This document shows positions 1 through 9,348 of a stretch of DNA of 64,000 nt, one piece after another. The stretch is taken from positions 1,798,001 to 1,862,000 of the forward strand of contig OZ252002.1 in the NCBI GenBank assembly GCA_965247265.1. The letters are read 5' to 3'. Every line of letters starts with the position of its first letter. Positions within the stretch are counted from its first letter, which is position 1. The notes under the pieces were generated by a model, which was not told the DNA's origin, did not search any database, and saw only the letters and a program-made list of their open reading frames with translations. The DNA is from G965247265 sp965247265 (GTDB taxonomy: Bacteria > Pseudomonadota > Gammaproteobacteria > UBA4575). The translations under genes and the position numbers were made by a program.

Positions 1-175
1 TATGAATATAACGTAACTGTAGTTAAATTGAATTAGTGGGATAATCTTTTAACGAACTGATATTAAAAATTCTAAACCCTTAATGCAATCAACAAGATTT
101 TAATGAGAGTTTATGTATATCAGCGATGAGGAAATGAATTCTTGTAGGCAGTCTCACAACTTAGTTCAAACGTTA

Positions 176-205
176 AATGTCCGCTTTGGGTCGTTAGCGG
201 TCATT
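176..205 (-). repeat. REP-like hairpin repeat, copy 1 (inverted)
   Basis: This is the reverse complement of the repeat found repeatedly up to 11.3 kb. Stem CCGCT / AGCGG with a 10-nt loop AACGACCCAA, flanked by AATGA and ACATT. It is the only copy in the opposite orientation. Confidence 0.85.
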
Positions 206-439
206 CGGCAATAGAATAGGGTGGTTGAGTGCTCAACCGCATTTTACAAATAAGTTTTTAAAAAATATTGCTTTACGAAATAAACAAAAAGTGTTGCCTC
301 CAAAGATGCCCCAACATTGAGTTTATTTAAATTGGACAAAGTACCTAGTTAAATAAATCAGTGTCTAATTATTACTAAATTAAGGGCAAAAAAGTCCATA
401 CTTTAATGGACCTCATAGTATGTAATTAGACGTTATTGG

Positions 440-613
440 ATGGTGGAGGCGGCGTCTAACACAAAGCCATTGTATCTTGTTGATTATATTTAATAATTAT
501 AATTGTTCTTAAATTTATACCCCCAAATCTACCCCTAATAATACTTGGATTTAGCGATACTTCTTTGGGCGGCATAGTATTGAAATGATCGCTATTGGGC
601 GGAAGTGGACATT
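440..613. mobile_element. Decayed ssrA att scar module, copy A
   Basis: It starts with 15 nt identical to the ssrA 3' tail (440-454). At 518 it has the motif TACCCCCAAATCTACCCCTA, and it ends with a degenerate hairpin repeat. Positions 8077-8250 have the same layout with the same spacing (77 nt from tail to C-rich motif) and align without gaps in between. I read this as the left end of an old ssrA-integrated element whose integrase is lost. Confidence 0.6.
584..613 (+). repeat. REP-like hairpin repeat, degenerate copy
   Basis: AATGATCGCT and AGTGGACATT surround a 10-nt loop. The stem is decayed compared with the consensus. Confidence 0.55.
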
Positions 614-721
614 CGATATATTTATTTACCTAACTAGCTTACAAATTACTTACTAAGAAACGTTGTAAAAAATATATATGTGAATAGCATTAGTGGTCTT
701 ACTAAGAGCACACAGTAAATT

Positions 722-1735
722 ATGACAGATCTTGTTAGCTTTATTGAAGGCCTTCCAAAAGTAGAGCTACATATTCACATAGAAGGCAGTCTTGAACCCA
801 AAATGCTCTTTGACCTAGCAAAGAAAAATAATGTAGATATACCATTTAAATTTGTCGAAGAAGTTCGTAAGGCTTATAACTTCACAAAGTTGCAAGACTT
901 TTTGGATATTTATTATCAGGGGATGAATGTTCTTCAAACCGAACAAGATTTTTACGATCTTACCTATGCATATTTGAAGAAGTCTGCTCTTGATAATGTT
1001 CTTCACTCCGAGATATTTTTTGATCCGCAAGGACACACTGAGCGGGGGGTTGAATTTGAAGTAGTATTTAATGGTATTACTAATGCGCTAGAAGATGGGT
1101 ATGATAATCTAGGTATAAGCTCAAAGCTTATAATGTGTTTTCTGCGCCACTTAAGCGAAGAAGATGCATTTAAAACTCTTGAAATGGCGTTGCCATATAA
1201 AGATAAAATAACCGGTGTAGGGCTTGATAGCTCAGAAATCGGTCACCCTCCATCAAAGTTTGTGCGCGTCTTTTCTAAAGCAAGAGAAGAAGGTTTTTTT
1301 ATACTCGCTCATGCAGGAGAAGAAGGTCCTCCAGAATATATTTGGGAAGCAATTAATCTTCTTAAAATAGACCGTCTTGATCACGGTAACCGAGCATTGG
1401 AAGATGAAGTTTTAGTTCAAAAACTAGTACAGATGGATATGGCATTAACTATATGCCCTTTAAGCAATCTCAAGCTTTGTGTTGTAAAAAACCTTCGTGA
1501 ACATCCACTCAAAACAATTTTAAGTAAAGGTTTGAAGGCCACTGTAAATTCAGATGATCCATCCTACTTTGGTGGTTATATGAATGATAATTTCATATCT
1601 ATTACAAAGGCACTTAATCTTGAAAAATCCGATTTAGTTGCTTTGGTTCGAAATAGTATTGATGCTTGTTTTCTTGAAGACTCATCGAAATCATCATTAA
1701 TGGAAAAACTAGATCAATACGTAGAAACTGAATGA
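722..1735 (+). CDS. Adenine deaminase (adenosine deaminase superfamily, type 2)
   Basis: Cytoplasmic purine salvage enzyme that deaminates adenine to hypoxanthine. The 337-aa protein has the metal-binding HIHIEG motif near residue 17, HAGEEGPPEYIWEA near 200, DHGNRA near 223 and the catalytic NSDDP near 280. These follow the bacterial adenine deaminase group (Pseudomonas PA0148 type) more closely than classical adenosine deaminase, including the DSSEIGHPPSKF segment. Its TGA stop lies inside the hairpin repeat at 1731. The gene stands alone with no strong Shine-Dalgarno before the ATG. Substrate choice between adenine and adenosine is inferred from sequence resemblance. Confidence 0.88.
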   Translation: MTDLVSFIEGLPKVELHIHIEGSLEPKMLFDLAKKNNVDIPFKFVEEVRKAYNFTKLQDFLDIYYQGMNVLQTEQDFYDLTYAYLKKSALDNVLHSEIFFDPQGHTERGVEFEVVFNGITNALEDGYDNLGISSKLIMCFLRHLSEEDAFKTLEMALPYKDKITGVGLDSSEIGHPPSKFVRVFSKAREEGFFILAHAGEEGPPEYIWEAINLLKIDRLDHGNRALEDEVLVQKLVQMDMALTICPLSNLKLCVVKNLREHPLKTILSKGLKATVNSDDPSYFGGYMNDNFISITKALNLEKSDLVALVRNSIDACFLEDSSKSSLMEKLDQYVETE

Positions 1736-1760
1736 CCGCTAACGACCCAAAGCGGACATT
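1731..1760 (+). repeat. REP-like hairpin repeat, consensus copy
   Basis: Stem CCGCT / AGCGG, loop AACGACCCAA, flanked by AATGA and ACATT. The TGA at 1733-1735 in the left arm is the stop codon of the adenine deaminase gene. Confidence 0.9.
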
Positions 1761-1793
1761 TAAAACTATAAAAACTAAATTGACCAATCATTT

Positions 1794-2813
1794 ATGAATA
1801 AACTCAAATTCGGGATTGTAGGAACGGGATTTATATCAACTATCGTTGCTAATTCTATTGTGAAAGCAACGAATGCGAAGCTTACAGCTGTATCGAGTAG
1901 AAAACAGAAAACTGCTGATACATTTGTAGAGAACCATTCGGGTGCGGTGCCAGTGGAAGGTATTGATGCATTACTTGCACGTGATGATGTTGAAGTGATT
2001 TATATTGGTACGCCTACGACTACTAAAGAACAGATCGCACTAGCGGCGATCGATGCAGGAAAGCATGTTTTGGTGGATAAACCTATGTTGAGTCACGAAT
2101 CAACCAGACGAATGATAGATGCTGCTATATCCAAGCAATTGGTATTTATGGATGCAACACATTTTGTGCATCATCCACGCACTAAATTGATACAAGAGGC
2201 AATTCCAGAAAAAATAGGTACACCAAAGTCGTTGCATACATCATTTTATTTCCCGTTTTCAGATAGTGAAAACATCCGTTTGGATCCTTCATTAGAACCT
2301 ACAGGAGCACTGGGAGATATGGCATGGTATTCCATGCGTGCCGTTGTTGAGTATTTACAACCCAAGGGCGATATCAAGACAGTGACCGCAGTTGCAGAGT
2401 GTGATTCATCGAGCGATGCGGTGATTAGAGTAGAGGGACTTATTCACTTTAATAGTGGAGAGGTATCAACATTTGATGTCGGCTATACAGCAAATACTAA
2501 CCTAATGGATGTACAACTAATCGGTACTGATGGAGTGATTATGTTGGAGGATTTTGTTCTCGATTGGTCGAATAGTTTTGCATTTAATAACCCAGACATA
2601 AATGTAGGCTATCTTCATCGAACAGGAATGGATACGCGTAAAGAGTTCAACTTTATCGAAACACCAAGTAAAGAAGCACAAGATACATCAATGATTGAAC
2701 ACTTTGCGGATCTAACATTCAATTATGATGTGAAACATAACGAACCGTATATCAATGCAACATCGAAAACACAGCAGTATTTGGATGCACTTTGGACGTC
2801 TGTGAAAAATTAG
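1794..2813 (+). CDS. Gfo/Idh/MocA family NAD(P)-dependent oxidoreductase
   Basis: The 339-aa protein begins with a Rossmann dinucleotide motif (FGIVGTGFIST). It continues with VIYIGTPTTTK and the DKPML motif that carries the conserved lysine of this family (EKP in most members). The C-terminal half matches the Gfo/Idh/MocA alpha/beta domain in length and in its FDVGY and DGVIMLEDF segments. These enzymes oxidise or reduce sugars, inositols or bile pigments in the cytosol. Substrate cannot be told from sequence. It stands alone between two hairpin repeats. Confidence 0.85.
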   Translation: MNKLKFGIVGTGFISTIVANSIVKATNAKLTAVSSRKQKTADTFVENHSGAVPVEGIDALLARDDVEVIYIGTPTTTKEQIALAAIDAGKHVLVDKPMLSHESTRRMIDAAISKQLVFMDATHFVHHPRTKLIQEAIPEKIGTPKSLHTSFYFPFSDSENIRLDPSLEPTGALGDMAWYSMRAVVEYLQPKGDIKTVTAVAECDSSSDAVIRVEGLIHFNSGEVSTFDVGYTANTNLMDVQLIGTDGVIMLEDFVLDWSNSFAFNNPDINVGYLHRTGMDTRKEFNFIETPSKEAQDTSMIEHFADLTFNYDVKHNEPYINATSKTQQYLDALWTSVKN

Positions 2814-2814
2814 T

Positions 2815-2845
2815 GAATAACTGCTAACGATCCAAAGCAGGCATT
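2815..2845 (+). repeat. REP-like hairpin repeat with compensatory stem change
   Basis: The stem reads CTGCT / AGCAG instead of CCGCT / AGCGG, so both sides of one base pair changed together. The loop is AACGATCCAA. Confidence 0.75.
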
Positions 2846-3024
2846 GCAATACTAACCATATATATGCGATATCAATGCAAAAATGCTCAGGTATCACTAT
2901 TTAATTGGTGTTAATGCATGTTAATGGTGGATCTTGCAGATTCTACACGTATAGCGTGATATCTAAGCAAAATCGCCATGTATTAATATGTTAGGAGTTT
3001 TTGTGCGCAGGGCGAGGAGGCGTA

Positions 3025-3853
3025 ATGACCGATAAGTGCTTTAAAGAACTTGAGCACGCCGGCTGGAGAGACAAAGCGTCGGCGTATGACGACGTTTTCG
3101 CGAATATCACCCGTCAAGCCATAGATCCCATCCTCCAAAGTATCGGCGATTTGAGCGGGAGGCGATTCTTGGAGGTTGCATGTGGAACTGGCCACTTGGC
3201 GGGCGAGGCATCAAAGCGAGGAGCTAAGGCCGAGGGCGTCGATTTCGCTGACACCATGCTCGAGAAAGCAGCGGTCAATTACCCAAACGTCGCTTTCTTG
3301 GATGGTGACGCAGAGAAACTTTCGTATCCCGACGCTAGCTTTGACGCTGTGGCGTGTTTGTTTGGTCTCTTGCATTTTGAGAATGCCGATGCAGCGATAT
3401 CGGAGGCGAATCGAGTGCTCAGGAAACGAGGGAAGTACGCGTTTACGGCCTGGTGCAGCCCGGACCAAGGATGCGATTTCATGAAGCTGGTGTTCGACTC
3501 AATTCAGGCTCATGGTACGCTCGATGTCGGGCTGCCGCCGGCACCGCCAATGTTCAGATTCACAGATTCAGATGAGTGCGTGAAGGCAGTTGAAGTTGCC
3601 GGATTCTCGAAGTCAGAGGTATCGAGGCTTGATCTAAAGTGGACCGCCGACCACCCCTGAAGACCTCATAACTCTGATCTATAAGAGCATTGTTCGGGCC
3701 CCGATGGTGCTTGAAGCGCAGACGCCGGAGGCTCGAAATCGAATTAACGATGCCATCATCGCCGGAACGGAGGAATACTGTACTGACAACCGCATTGAGA
3801 TTGCTTTCCCTGCAATCATGACTGTAGCGACGAAAGGCCTAGACGCGCATTGA
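3025..3853 (+). pseudogene. Class I SAM-dependent methyltransferase, frameshifted near 3655
   Basis: ATG at 3025 follows GGAGG. The protein has SAM motif I (FLEVACGTGHLAGEA), an acidic motif II region, and SFDAVACLFGLLHF typical of Methyltransf_11 proteins. The open frame stops at 3660, but another frame continues EDLITLIYKSIVRAPMVLEA to a stop at 3853. Removing one C from the CCCC run at about 3651 restores a single frame of about 275 codons. GC content is clearly above the neighbours and an attC-like sequence follows, so the gene looks transferred. Substrate unknown. Confidence 0.75.
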
Positions 3854-3874
3854 AACTGTCGTTGCTGGGACTTC

Positions 3875-3938
3875 TAACAAGGCGCTGCAGCCGAACGCCG
3901 GAACCGCTTCGCGCTCCGGCGCGGCTGAGCTTGGTCGT
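3875..3938 (+). other. attC-like (integron cassette) remnant
   Basis: The sequence after the methyltransferase contains CTAACAAGGCGCTGCAGCCG, then a GC-rich inverted repeat (GCCGGAACC / GCTCCGGCG), then CGGCTGAGCTTGGTCG. This resembles chromosomal attC sites, with a CTAACAA box and a long imperfect stem. The expected closing GTTAG-type box is missing, and the site runs straight into a hairpin repeat at 3939. Confidence 0.45.
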
Positions 3939-3968
3939 AATGTCTGCTAATGGCCAAAAGCGGACATT
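3939..3968 (+). repeat. REP-like hairpin repeat, variant
   Basis: AATGTCTGCT and AGCGGACATT pair over 10 positions with one T-G wobble. The loop is AATGGCCAAA. Confidence 0.75.
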
Positions 3969-4099
3969 GGATCATAGATCATTTGTAAAAGACGAGAACC
4001 TTACGAAGCAATTACTCGACAAGTTTATTTTGTTATTTTGTACGCTAAACTATTTGATTAAATGTTGTCGTTCAAACAATACGAGTGAGGAGGAGTAAA

Positions 4100-4558
4100 A
4101 TGAAAGAGAATTTTGATCAGGCCACTGTAGTATCTCACCTCAACACAATTCTTGAGATGGAACTTGCGGGTGTGGTGCGCTATACCCACTACGCACTGAT
4201 GATTTACGGGTATAACCGTATCCCCATCGTCTCCTGGATGCAGTCACAAGCTGATGAGTCTCTGGCACATGCTAGACAGGCAGGTGAAATGATTACCCAC
4301 TTAGGTGAACATCCTTCACTTGCAATTGGCCCATTACTAGAGACCCATAAGCGTGATATTGGAGATATTCTGCGTGAATCATTAGTGCACGAGCGTGAAG
4401 TATTGGTGAAATACAAGGAATTATTGACTCTAGTTGAAGGTCATTCTGTGTTGTTAGAAGAGTATGCTCGACAAATGATTGTTAGTGAAGAGATGCACCA
4501 AGGCGAGGTTGACAAAATGCTACGCAAACCAGGAGATGTTGCTGCTTTCGCTACTTAA
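4100..4558 (+). CDS. Ferritin-like / bacterioferritin-type protein
   Basis: The 152-aa all-helical protein contains ExxxH-type pairs expected for a ferritin-like di-iron centre: ILEMELAGVVRYTHYAL (E and H about residues 20-30), QADESLAHARQAGEM, ESLVHEREVLVKY and SEEMHQGEVDKML. It resembles bacterioferritin- and Dps-related proteins that bind and oxidise iron in the cytosol. I chose the ATG at 4100 because GAGGAGGAG lies 6-14 nt upstream. It stands alone between hairpin repeats. Whether it forms a storage shell or is an oxidase cannot be decided here. Confidence 0.75.
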   Translation: MKENFDQATVVSHLNTILEMELAGVVRYTHYALMIYGYNRIPIVSWMQSQADESLAHARQAGEMITHLGEHPSLAIGPLLETHKRDIGDILRESLVHEREVLVKYKELLTLVEGHSVLLEEYARQMIVSEEMHQGEVDKMLRKPGDVAAFAT

Positions 4559-4627
4559 ATTAGCTAATTTGTATTAACTATAGAATTATATTGATCTAAT
4601 AGTTAACTCTAATTTCAATATCAATTT

Positions 4628-4657
4628 AATGACCGCTAACGACCCAAAGCGGACATT
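4628..4657 (+). repeat. REP-like hairpin repeat, consensus copy
   Basis: Consensus stem CCGCT / AGCGG and loop AACGACCCAA, downstream of the ferritin-like gene. Confidence 0.9.
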
Positions 4658-4729
4658 GGTGTGTGGTAGTATTAAAACTTGGCTGGAATCGTCTCCCGAG
4701 TTTTTTCAACTTATATAACCTGAATAACA

Positions 4730-6090
4730 TTGAAAAGAATTGTTTCTTTTTGCTTATATCTTATCTGTGTACTAGCTTCGCCATTCGCAAATGCAGCTAA
4801 TGGTTATTTTGTACATGGATATGGTCCAAAAAATAAAGGTATGGCGGGAGCCGGAGTTGCACTGCCGCAAGATACGATTACCGCAGCAACGAATCCTGCA
4901 GGCATGGTTCATCTCGGAAAAAGATTCGATGTAGGATTAGCCGTATTTAGCCCATTGCGAGCTATGAAAGCAGTTCAAGCTTAGCCAATGGTACAGGAGG
5001 TGCATTTACTGTTGGGCCCAATGACATAAAAAGTGATCGCAATTCTTTTCTAGTTCCTCATTTTGGTTATAACCACCCGCTTGATTCACACAGCTCGTTG
5101 GGAATTACCTCTTATGCAAATGGGGGAATGAATACTGTATGGCACGGAGGATTTGCAACATTTGACCCTGATGGACCAGGGCCGAGCTCAACTGGGATTT
5201 TCCCAGGAACCTATGGAGGAGGCACAGCAGGCGTTGATTTAGCTCAAAGTTTCTTAGCGTTAACCTATTCACGAAAAATAAATGATCAGCTTTCGTTTGG
5301 GGTTGGCCCTGTATTAGCAGTTCAATCCTTTAGGGTAAAAGGACTGTCTTCATTTGCTGGATTGACTGAGGATTTTGTGCGAAGTGGAGGAGCAACGCTA
5401 CCTGATGATCTAACTAATAATGGTAGAGAATTATCTTTTGGTTATGGAGCAAAAGGTGGAGTTCTTTGGAGTCCAACTACTTACTTGTCCTTAGGTGCAT
5501 CTTATCAGTCACGACTTTATATGACCGAGTCCGATGACTATGCAAGTTTATTTGCTGAAGATGGAGATTTTGATATTCCGCCTTCAATGACAGTAGGTTT
5601 CGCGCTAAAACCTTCTAATAATTTAACTTTAGTGTTTGACTTCCAGAAGATTTGGTACAGTGAAATAGAATCGATAGCAAATCCAATCGGAAATTTATTT
5701 AATTGCCCTGCACTCGGAGGAACTAATCCTGAAAGTTGTTTGGGTGGTAGTGATGGAGCAGGCTTCGATTGGAATGACATGGAAGTGTATAAATTTGGAG
5801 TACAGTATTCAATTTCTCCAAGTCTAGAGTTACGTGCGGGTGCTAGTTTTACTCAGCAACCCATTGAACAGAGTGAAGTATTATTTAATATACTGGCACC
5901 AGCTGTATCAGAAGAACACTATACTTTAGGATTAACTAAAAAACTGTCCGACGATCGAGAATTAAGCTTTGCTTTTATGTACTCTCCGAAAGACAGACAA
6001 AAAGGTCCAAACGTGTTCGATCCCACACAATCGATTGAAATAGAAATATATCAATTTGACTTAGAAGTAAGCTTTTCAAAAAGATTTTAA
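4730..6090 (+). pseudogene. FadL/OmpP1-family outer membrane transporter, frameshifted near 4950
   Basis: The start is TTG at 4730, followed by a signal peptide ending ANA-A and the FadL-type N-terminus NGYFVHGYGPKNKGMAGAG with DTITAATNPAGM. The frame stops at 4984 but resumes in another frame as SYESSSSLANGTGG and runs to 6090. This suggests loss of one base near TTGCGAGC at about 4950. The second part contains typical beta-strand repeats and ends with a terminal aromatic residue (FSKRF). Members take up hydrophobic compounds across the outer membrane. Either a real inactivation or a sequence error. Confidence 0.8.
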
Positions 6091-6099
6091 CTTGGGGCG

Positions 6100-6129
6100 A
6101 ATGACCGCTAACGACCCAAAGCGGACATA
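6100..6129 (+). repeat. REP-like hairpin repeat, consensus copy
   Basis: Consensus stem and loop, 10 nt after the FadL-type stop and facing the convergent aldehyde dehydrogenase gene. Confidence 0.9.
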
Positions 6130-6180
6130 ACAAAAAACTATAATTACTTGTCCTATTTATTATTATTAATATTAGTTTAC

Positions 6181-7692
6181 TTATAACTGAATCGTTACAG
6201 CTTTAGTTTCTGTATAGTTTTCTAATACCGCCTCTCCCATTTCTCTTCCCCATCCTGATTGTTTATATCCACCAAATGGAAGTGCTGCATCAAATATATT
6301 GAAGCAATTAACCCACACAGATCCTGCCTTAAGTTGACTAGCAACCTTATGTGCATTACTTACATCTTTGGTCCAGATGCCTGCTGCTAATCCATAAATT
6401 GTATTATTCGCTTGGTCAATTAAGTCCTCATCTAGCGATTTAAATGGCATAGCAGTAACTACAGGTCCAAAAATTTCTTCCTTAACTACTTTCATCTCTG
6501 GATTTGTGTCGACTAAAACCGTAGGTTCAACAAAATATCCTTCATGGTCTAAAACATGTCCACCAACAGATGCACGTGCACCCTCGGAAAACCCAGATTC
6601 TAAATACCCACTAACACGGTCAAGCTGTGTCGTGGATACTAGAGGGCCCATTTCTGTGTCTGGGTCAAGACCTGAGCCTAGCTTAATTTTTTGTGCATTA
6701 TCTGAAACACCTTCGACAACTTGGTCAAATATTTTCTCGTCTACTAGTAGACGAGAACCTGCACAACAACATTGACCATGGTTAAAAAAGATAGCATTTG
6801 CAGCACCTGGAATTGCGACATCTAAATCAGCATCGCTTAGGACTATATTTGGTGATTTACCCCCAAGCTCTAATGAAACTTTTTTCAAATCATTAGCAGC
6901 AGCTTTGACAATGAGTCGTCCAACTTCGGTAGAACCTGTAAAAGCAATCTTATCAACATCTGGATTGGCTGCTAAAGCAGCGCCAGCTGTTTCTCCGAAT
7001 CCAGTAATAATGTTGACGACACCATCTGGCAGTCCAGCTTCTTGAAAAATTTCACCAAGCCGTAGAGCAGAAAGTGGAGTTTCTTCAGCAACTTTAATTA
7101 CAATTGTGCAACTGCATGCAAGTGCAGGTGCAAGTTTCCAAGCTGCCATTAATAATGGGAAATTCCACGGAATTATTTGTCCAACTACTCCGACAGGCTC
7201 AGGGCGTGTATAACAATGGTAATCTACCCCCGGTGTATACAGAACATTTAATGGAATTGTTATTCCATGTTGCTTTGTGCACCAACCCGACATGTAATGA
7301 AACATATCTGCTGACAATGGAACATCAGCGGCTCGTGCTACAGAAATTGGCTTGCCATTATCAAGCGATTCTAATTCAGCTAACTCTTCCAAATTATCAA
7401 GAATCAGATCACCAATTCGATGAAGTAATCGTCCCCGCTCTGAAGCAGGCATCTTTGGCCAGGGCCCATGTTCGAATGCTTTTCTTGCAGATTTTACTGC
7501 GATATCGATGTCTGGTTTTTCTCCCTCAGCTACGTGTGCAATGACTTCGCCAGTAGATGGGTCATAGACCTCAAAAGTTTTACCACTTTTTGCAGGAACC
7601 CACTGTCCATCTATTAGCAAATTCTTTGGCTTATTAATAAAGTTTTGTATTTGGTTGCTTGTTTGAATTATCGTTTCTGCGACAGCGCTCAT
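6181..7692 (-). CDS. NAD(P)-dependent aldehyde dehydrogenase
   Basis: Class 1/2 ALDH of about 503 aa that oxidises an aldehyde to the acid. It shows the IIPWNFPLLM cofactor loop, FTGSTEVGR, the general base in SLELGGKSPNIV, and the catalytic cysteine in NHGQCCCAGSR. EEIFGPVV and PFGGYKQSGWGREMG close the C-terminal part. The usual KPAE motif reads KVAE. I chose the ATG at 7692 because GGAGGG sits 8 nt upstream; an ATG at 7707 has none. It is transcribed against its neighbours. Substrate unknown. Confidence 0.93.
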   Translation of the reverse strand: MSAVAETIIQTSNQIQNFINKPKNLLIDGQWVPAKSGKTFEVYDPSTGEVIAHVAEGEKPDIDIAVKSARKAFEHGPWPKMPASERGRLLHRIGDLILDNLEELAELESLDNGKPISVARAADVPLSADMFHYMSGWCTKQHGITIPLNVLYTPGVDYHCYTRPEPVGVVGQIIPWNFPLLMAAWKLAPALACSCTIVIKVAEETPLSALRLGEIFQEAGLPDGVVNIITGFGETAGAALAANPDVDKIAFTGSTEVGRLIVKAAANDLKKVSLELGGKSPNIVLSDADLDVAIPGAANAIFFNHGQCCCAGSRLLVDEKIFDQVVEGVSDNAQKIKLGSGLDPDTEMGPLVSTTQLDRVSGYLESGFSEGARASVGGHVLDHEGYFVEPTVLVDTNPEMKVVKEEIFGPVVTAMPFKSLDEDLIDQANNTIYGLAAGIWTKDVSNAHKVASQLKAGSVWVNCFNIFDAALPFGGYKQSGWGREMGEAVLENYTETKAVTIQL

Positions 7693-8076
7693 ATTTCTGC
7701 CCTCCATATATTTAAATTGCTTTTATGTAGCAAATCTTCAGACTAGTCATGTTTAAAACAGCATAATAAAGAAGTCCATTTCCAACGTACTATCCTTATA
7801 ATTAAGACTCTCTCTGGTTTACTATTTAAAACTTACCATCGAGAGAGTTTGATAGATACTTCATAATCTGAATTTAAAAGCTACAAATAATGTAGTTTCA
7901 ATTATTAATTGTCACTTACACACCTATAGTTAATCAGAGTTTTATTTTAATACTAACGAAAAAATCAGGCATTAAATATTTTCGTATTAATTGTATCAAC
8001 TGAACTTATAGACAAGATGGGCATTAAATATTTCAGATGAAATTTGCTGGGTAATGGATCTCTTAGAATCCTATTG
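7693..8076. other. Non-coding stretch with direct repeats
   Basis: I see no gene here. The motif GGCATTAAATATTT occurs twice (about 7968 and 8020), roughly 55-110 bp left of the ssrA-tail scar at 8077. That is the position expected for integrase arm sites at the right end of an element. Confidence 0.45.
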
Positions 8077-8250
8077 TGGTGGAGGCGGCGGCAACCGTAA
8101 AGATAGTCTATCTATCAGATTTAATAGTAAATTTTATATGCAATTTAAATTGATACCCCCAAAGTTACCCCTAAAAACACTCGGGTCTAGAAATACCTCA
8201 TTGGAAGTTACTGGATTGCAATTACCGCTATTGATCGAAAGAAGACATTA
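8077..8250. mobile_element. Decayed ssrA att scar module, copy B
   Basis: TGGTGGAGGCGGCGG (8077-8091) matches the ssrA 3' tail. The C-rich motif TACCCCCAAAGTTACCCCTA follows at 8154 and a degenerate hairpin repeat at 8222-8250. The length and internal spacing equal those of 440-613, and the middle aligns without gaps at clearly above-random identity. I infer the left end of a second old ssrA-integrated element. No gene lies between here and 8453. Confidence 0.6.
8222..8250 (+). repeat. REP-like hairpin repeat, degenerate copy
   Basis: TTACCGCT and AGAAGACATT around the loop ATTGATCGAA. It is the counterpart of the degenerate copy at 584. Confidence 0.5.
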
Positions 8251-8278
8251 GTTTGGAAATCACAGGATTTTATAGTCG

Positions 8279-8308
8279 AATGACCGCTAACGACCCAAAG
8301 CGGACATT
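8279..8308 (+). repeat. REP-like hairpin repeat, consensus copy
   Basis: Consensus stem CCGCT / AGCGG and loop AACGACCCAA, with AATGA and ACATT flanks. Confidence 0.9.
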
Positions 8309-8453
8309 TGTATTTGGTAAATTTTACCCTTTACTTTGCGTTTGGCGGAATTTAGATTCCATATTTATAGTTAGGTCTTTTCGGGCCCTATACTAAATTT
8401 AAAAAGTACAATTTCTCTATAGAAGGTTCTATAGAATTAAAGGAGAGTGACCG

Positions 8454-8870
8454 ATGAGCATTATTCTCAAACCCGCCAAGCAATTTTTTGATGCATGTGA
8501 AACAGGTAAAGGTTGGGAAACGTGTAAAGCATTCTGCCATCCTGATGCGACATTCTCATCGCAAACGACTGTCTTGTCAGACATATCCAATTTAGAAGAC
8601 TACTGCGAGTGGGCGAAGAATTTTTTTACGTCAGTGCCAGATGGACATTACGAGCTTAAGTTCATTGCAGCTGATGAAGACACAAATTCAGTAGCCGCTT
8701 TCGCGGTTATTTACGGCACCCAAACTGGACCGGGTGGCCCGGTAGCGCCGACAGGAAATACACTTGCCGCCGACTATGTGTACCACATGGAATTTGAAGG
8801 AGACCGCATCAAGCACGTGACGAAGATTTGGAATGACACGAATAGCCTTCAGCAACTTGGCTGGGGGTGA
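8454..8870 (+). CDS. SnoaL-like (NTF2-fold) protein
   Basis: The 138-aa protein has the layout of a SnoaL-like polyketide cyclase or ester-cyclase family member: an N-terminal helix (AKQFFDACETGKGWETCKAF), CHPDATF, a central YCEWAKNFFTSVPDGHYEL segment and strands ending HMEFEGDRIKHVTKIWND. AGGAGAG lies 6-12 nt before the ATG. Proteins of this fold can be enzymes or binding proteins, so function is open. It is a single gene between hairpin repeats. Confidence 0.75.
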   Translation: MSIILKPAKQFFDACETGKGWETCKAFCHPDATFSSQTTVLSDISNLEDYCEWAKNFFTSVPDGHYELKFIAADEDTNSVAAFAVIYGTQTGPGGPVAPTGNTLAADYVYHMEFEGDRIKHVTKIWNDTNSLQQLGWG

Positions 8871-8874
8871 GGCG

Positions 8875-8905
8875 TTATGTCCGCTATTGGCCGAAAGCAG
8901 ACATT
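8875..8905 (+). repeat. REP-like hairpin repeat, variant
   Basis: ATGTCCGCT and AGCAGACAT arms with one C-A mismatch and the loop ATTGGCCGAA. Confidence 0.7.
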
Positions 8906-8958
8906 CGATTAAGTAATTTAAGACAAGCTGAATTGGATAATTCAAAAACAAAATGTTT

Positions 8959-8988
8959 AATGACCGCTAACGACCCAAAGTGGACATT
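8959..8988 (+). repeat. REP-like hairpin repeat, near-consensus copy
   Basis: Consensus except AGTGG in the right arm, which keeps pairing through a T-C/G change at one position. Confidence 0.8.
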
Positions 8989-9156
8989 CAGCCGATACAT
9001 AATTGCTTTCTACAAAGGTAGCATTTAAAAGGTACTGCGATTCCCTTCTCAAATCATTATTAAGTCTGTATTTCTACCATCATATACAGAGCAAAGTGAA
9101 CGCAATTCATGGAAGGTTAAATCTTCAAGTGTATTGATTATTTTTAAGAATTAAAC

Positions 9157-9348
9157 TTACTTGAATAATCGCATAACTGGCAATGGTTCATGCTTGACGG
9201 TATTTACTGCCATTTTAATATCATAGATATTGGGTGGATACGTCTTAACTAATTTCATTTGCGAACCACAACAAATTTCTTTGTTGTTTAAACGAGTTAC
9301 CGTTCGTGTCCAGTTGCACCAAAAGCAATCATACGTGTAAGTTGACAT
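9157..9348 (-). CDS. Small zinc-ribbon-like protein
   Basis: 63-aa protein with CFWC near the N-terminus and a CC pair near residue 26 (KEICCGSQMKLV), a spacing that could bind zinc. The C-terminal half is basic and unremarkable. I do not recognise the family. It stands alone between hairpin repeats and is transcribed leftward. A real small gene is likely because the frame starts with ATG and has a rubredoxin-like cysteine layout. Confidence 0.5.
   Translation of the reverse strand: MSTYTYDCFWCNWTRTVTRLNNKEICCGSQMKLVKTYPPNIYDIKMAVNTVKHEPLPVMRLFK

Larger units (their letters stand above)
1..721. other. Gene-poor AT-rich left flank
   Basis: I see no convincing gene here. The stretch holds one inverted hairpin repeat (176-205), a decayed ssrA-tail scar (440-454) with a C-rich arm-like motif (518-537), and one degenerate hairpin repeat (584-613). 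Base composition is strongly AT-rich. No good ribosome binding site precedes the first gene at 722. Confidence 0.6.

Noticed and set aside
3850..4098. Short frames starting MSANGQKRT and similar as genes
   Set aside because: They are produced by reading through the hairpin repeat, which gives the same peptide start in many unrelated places.
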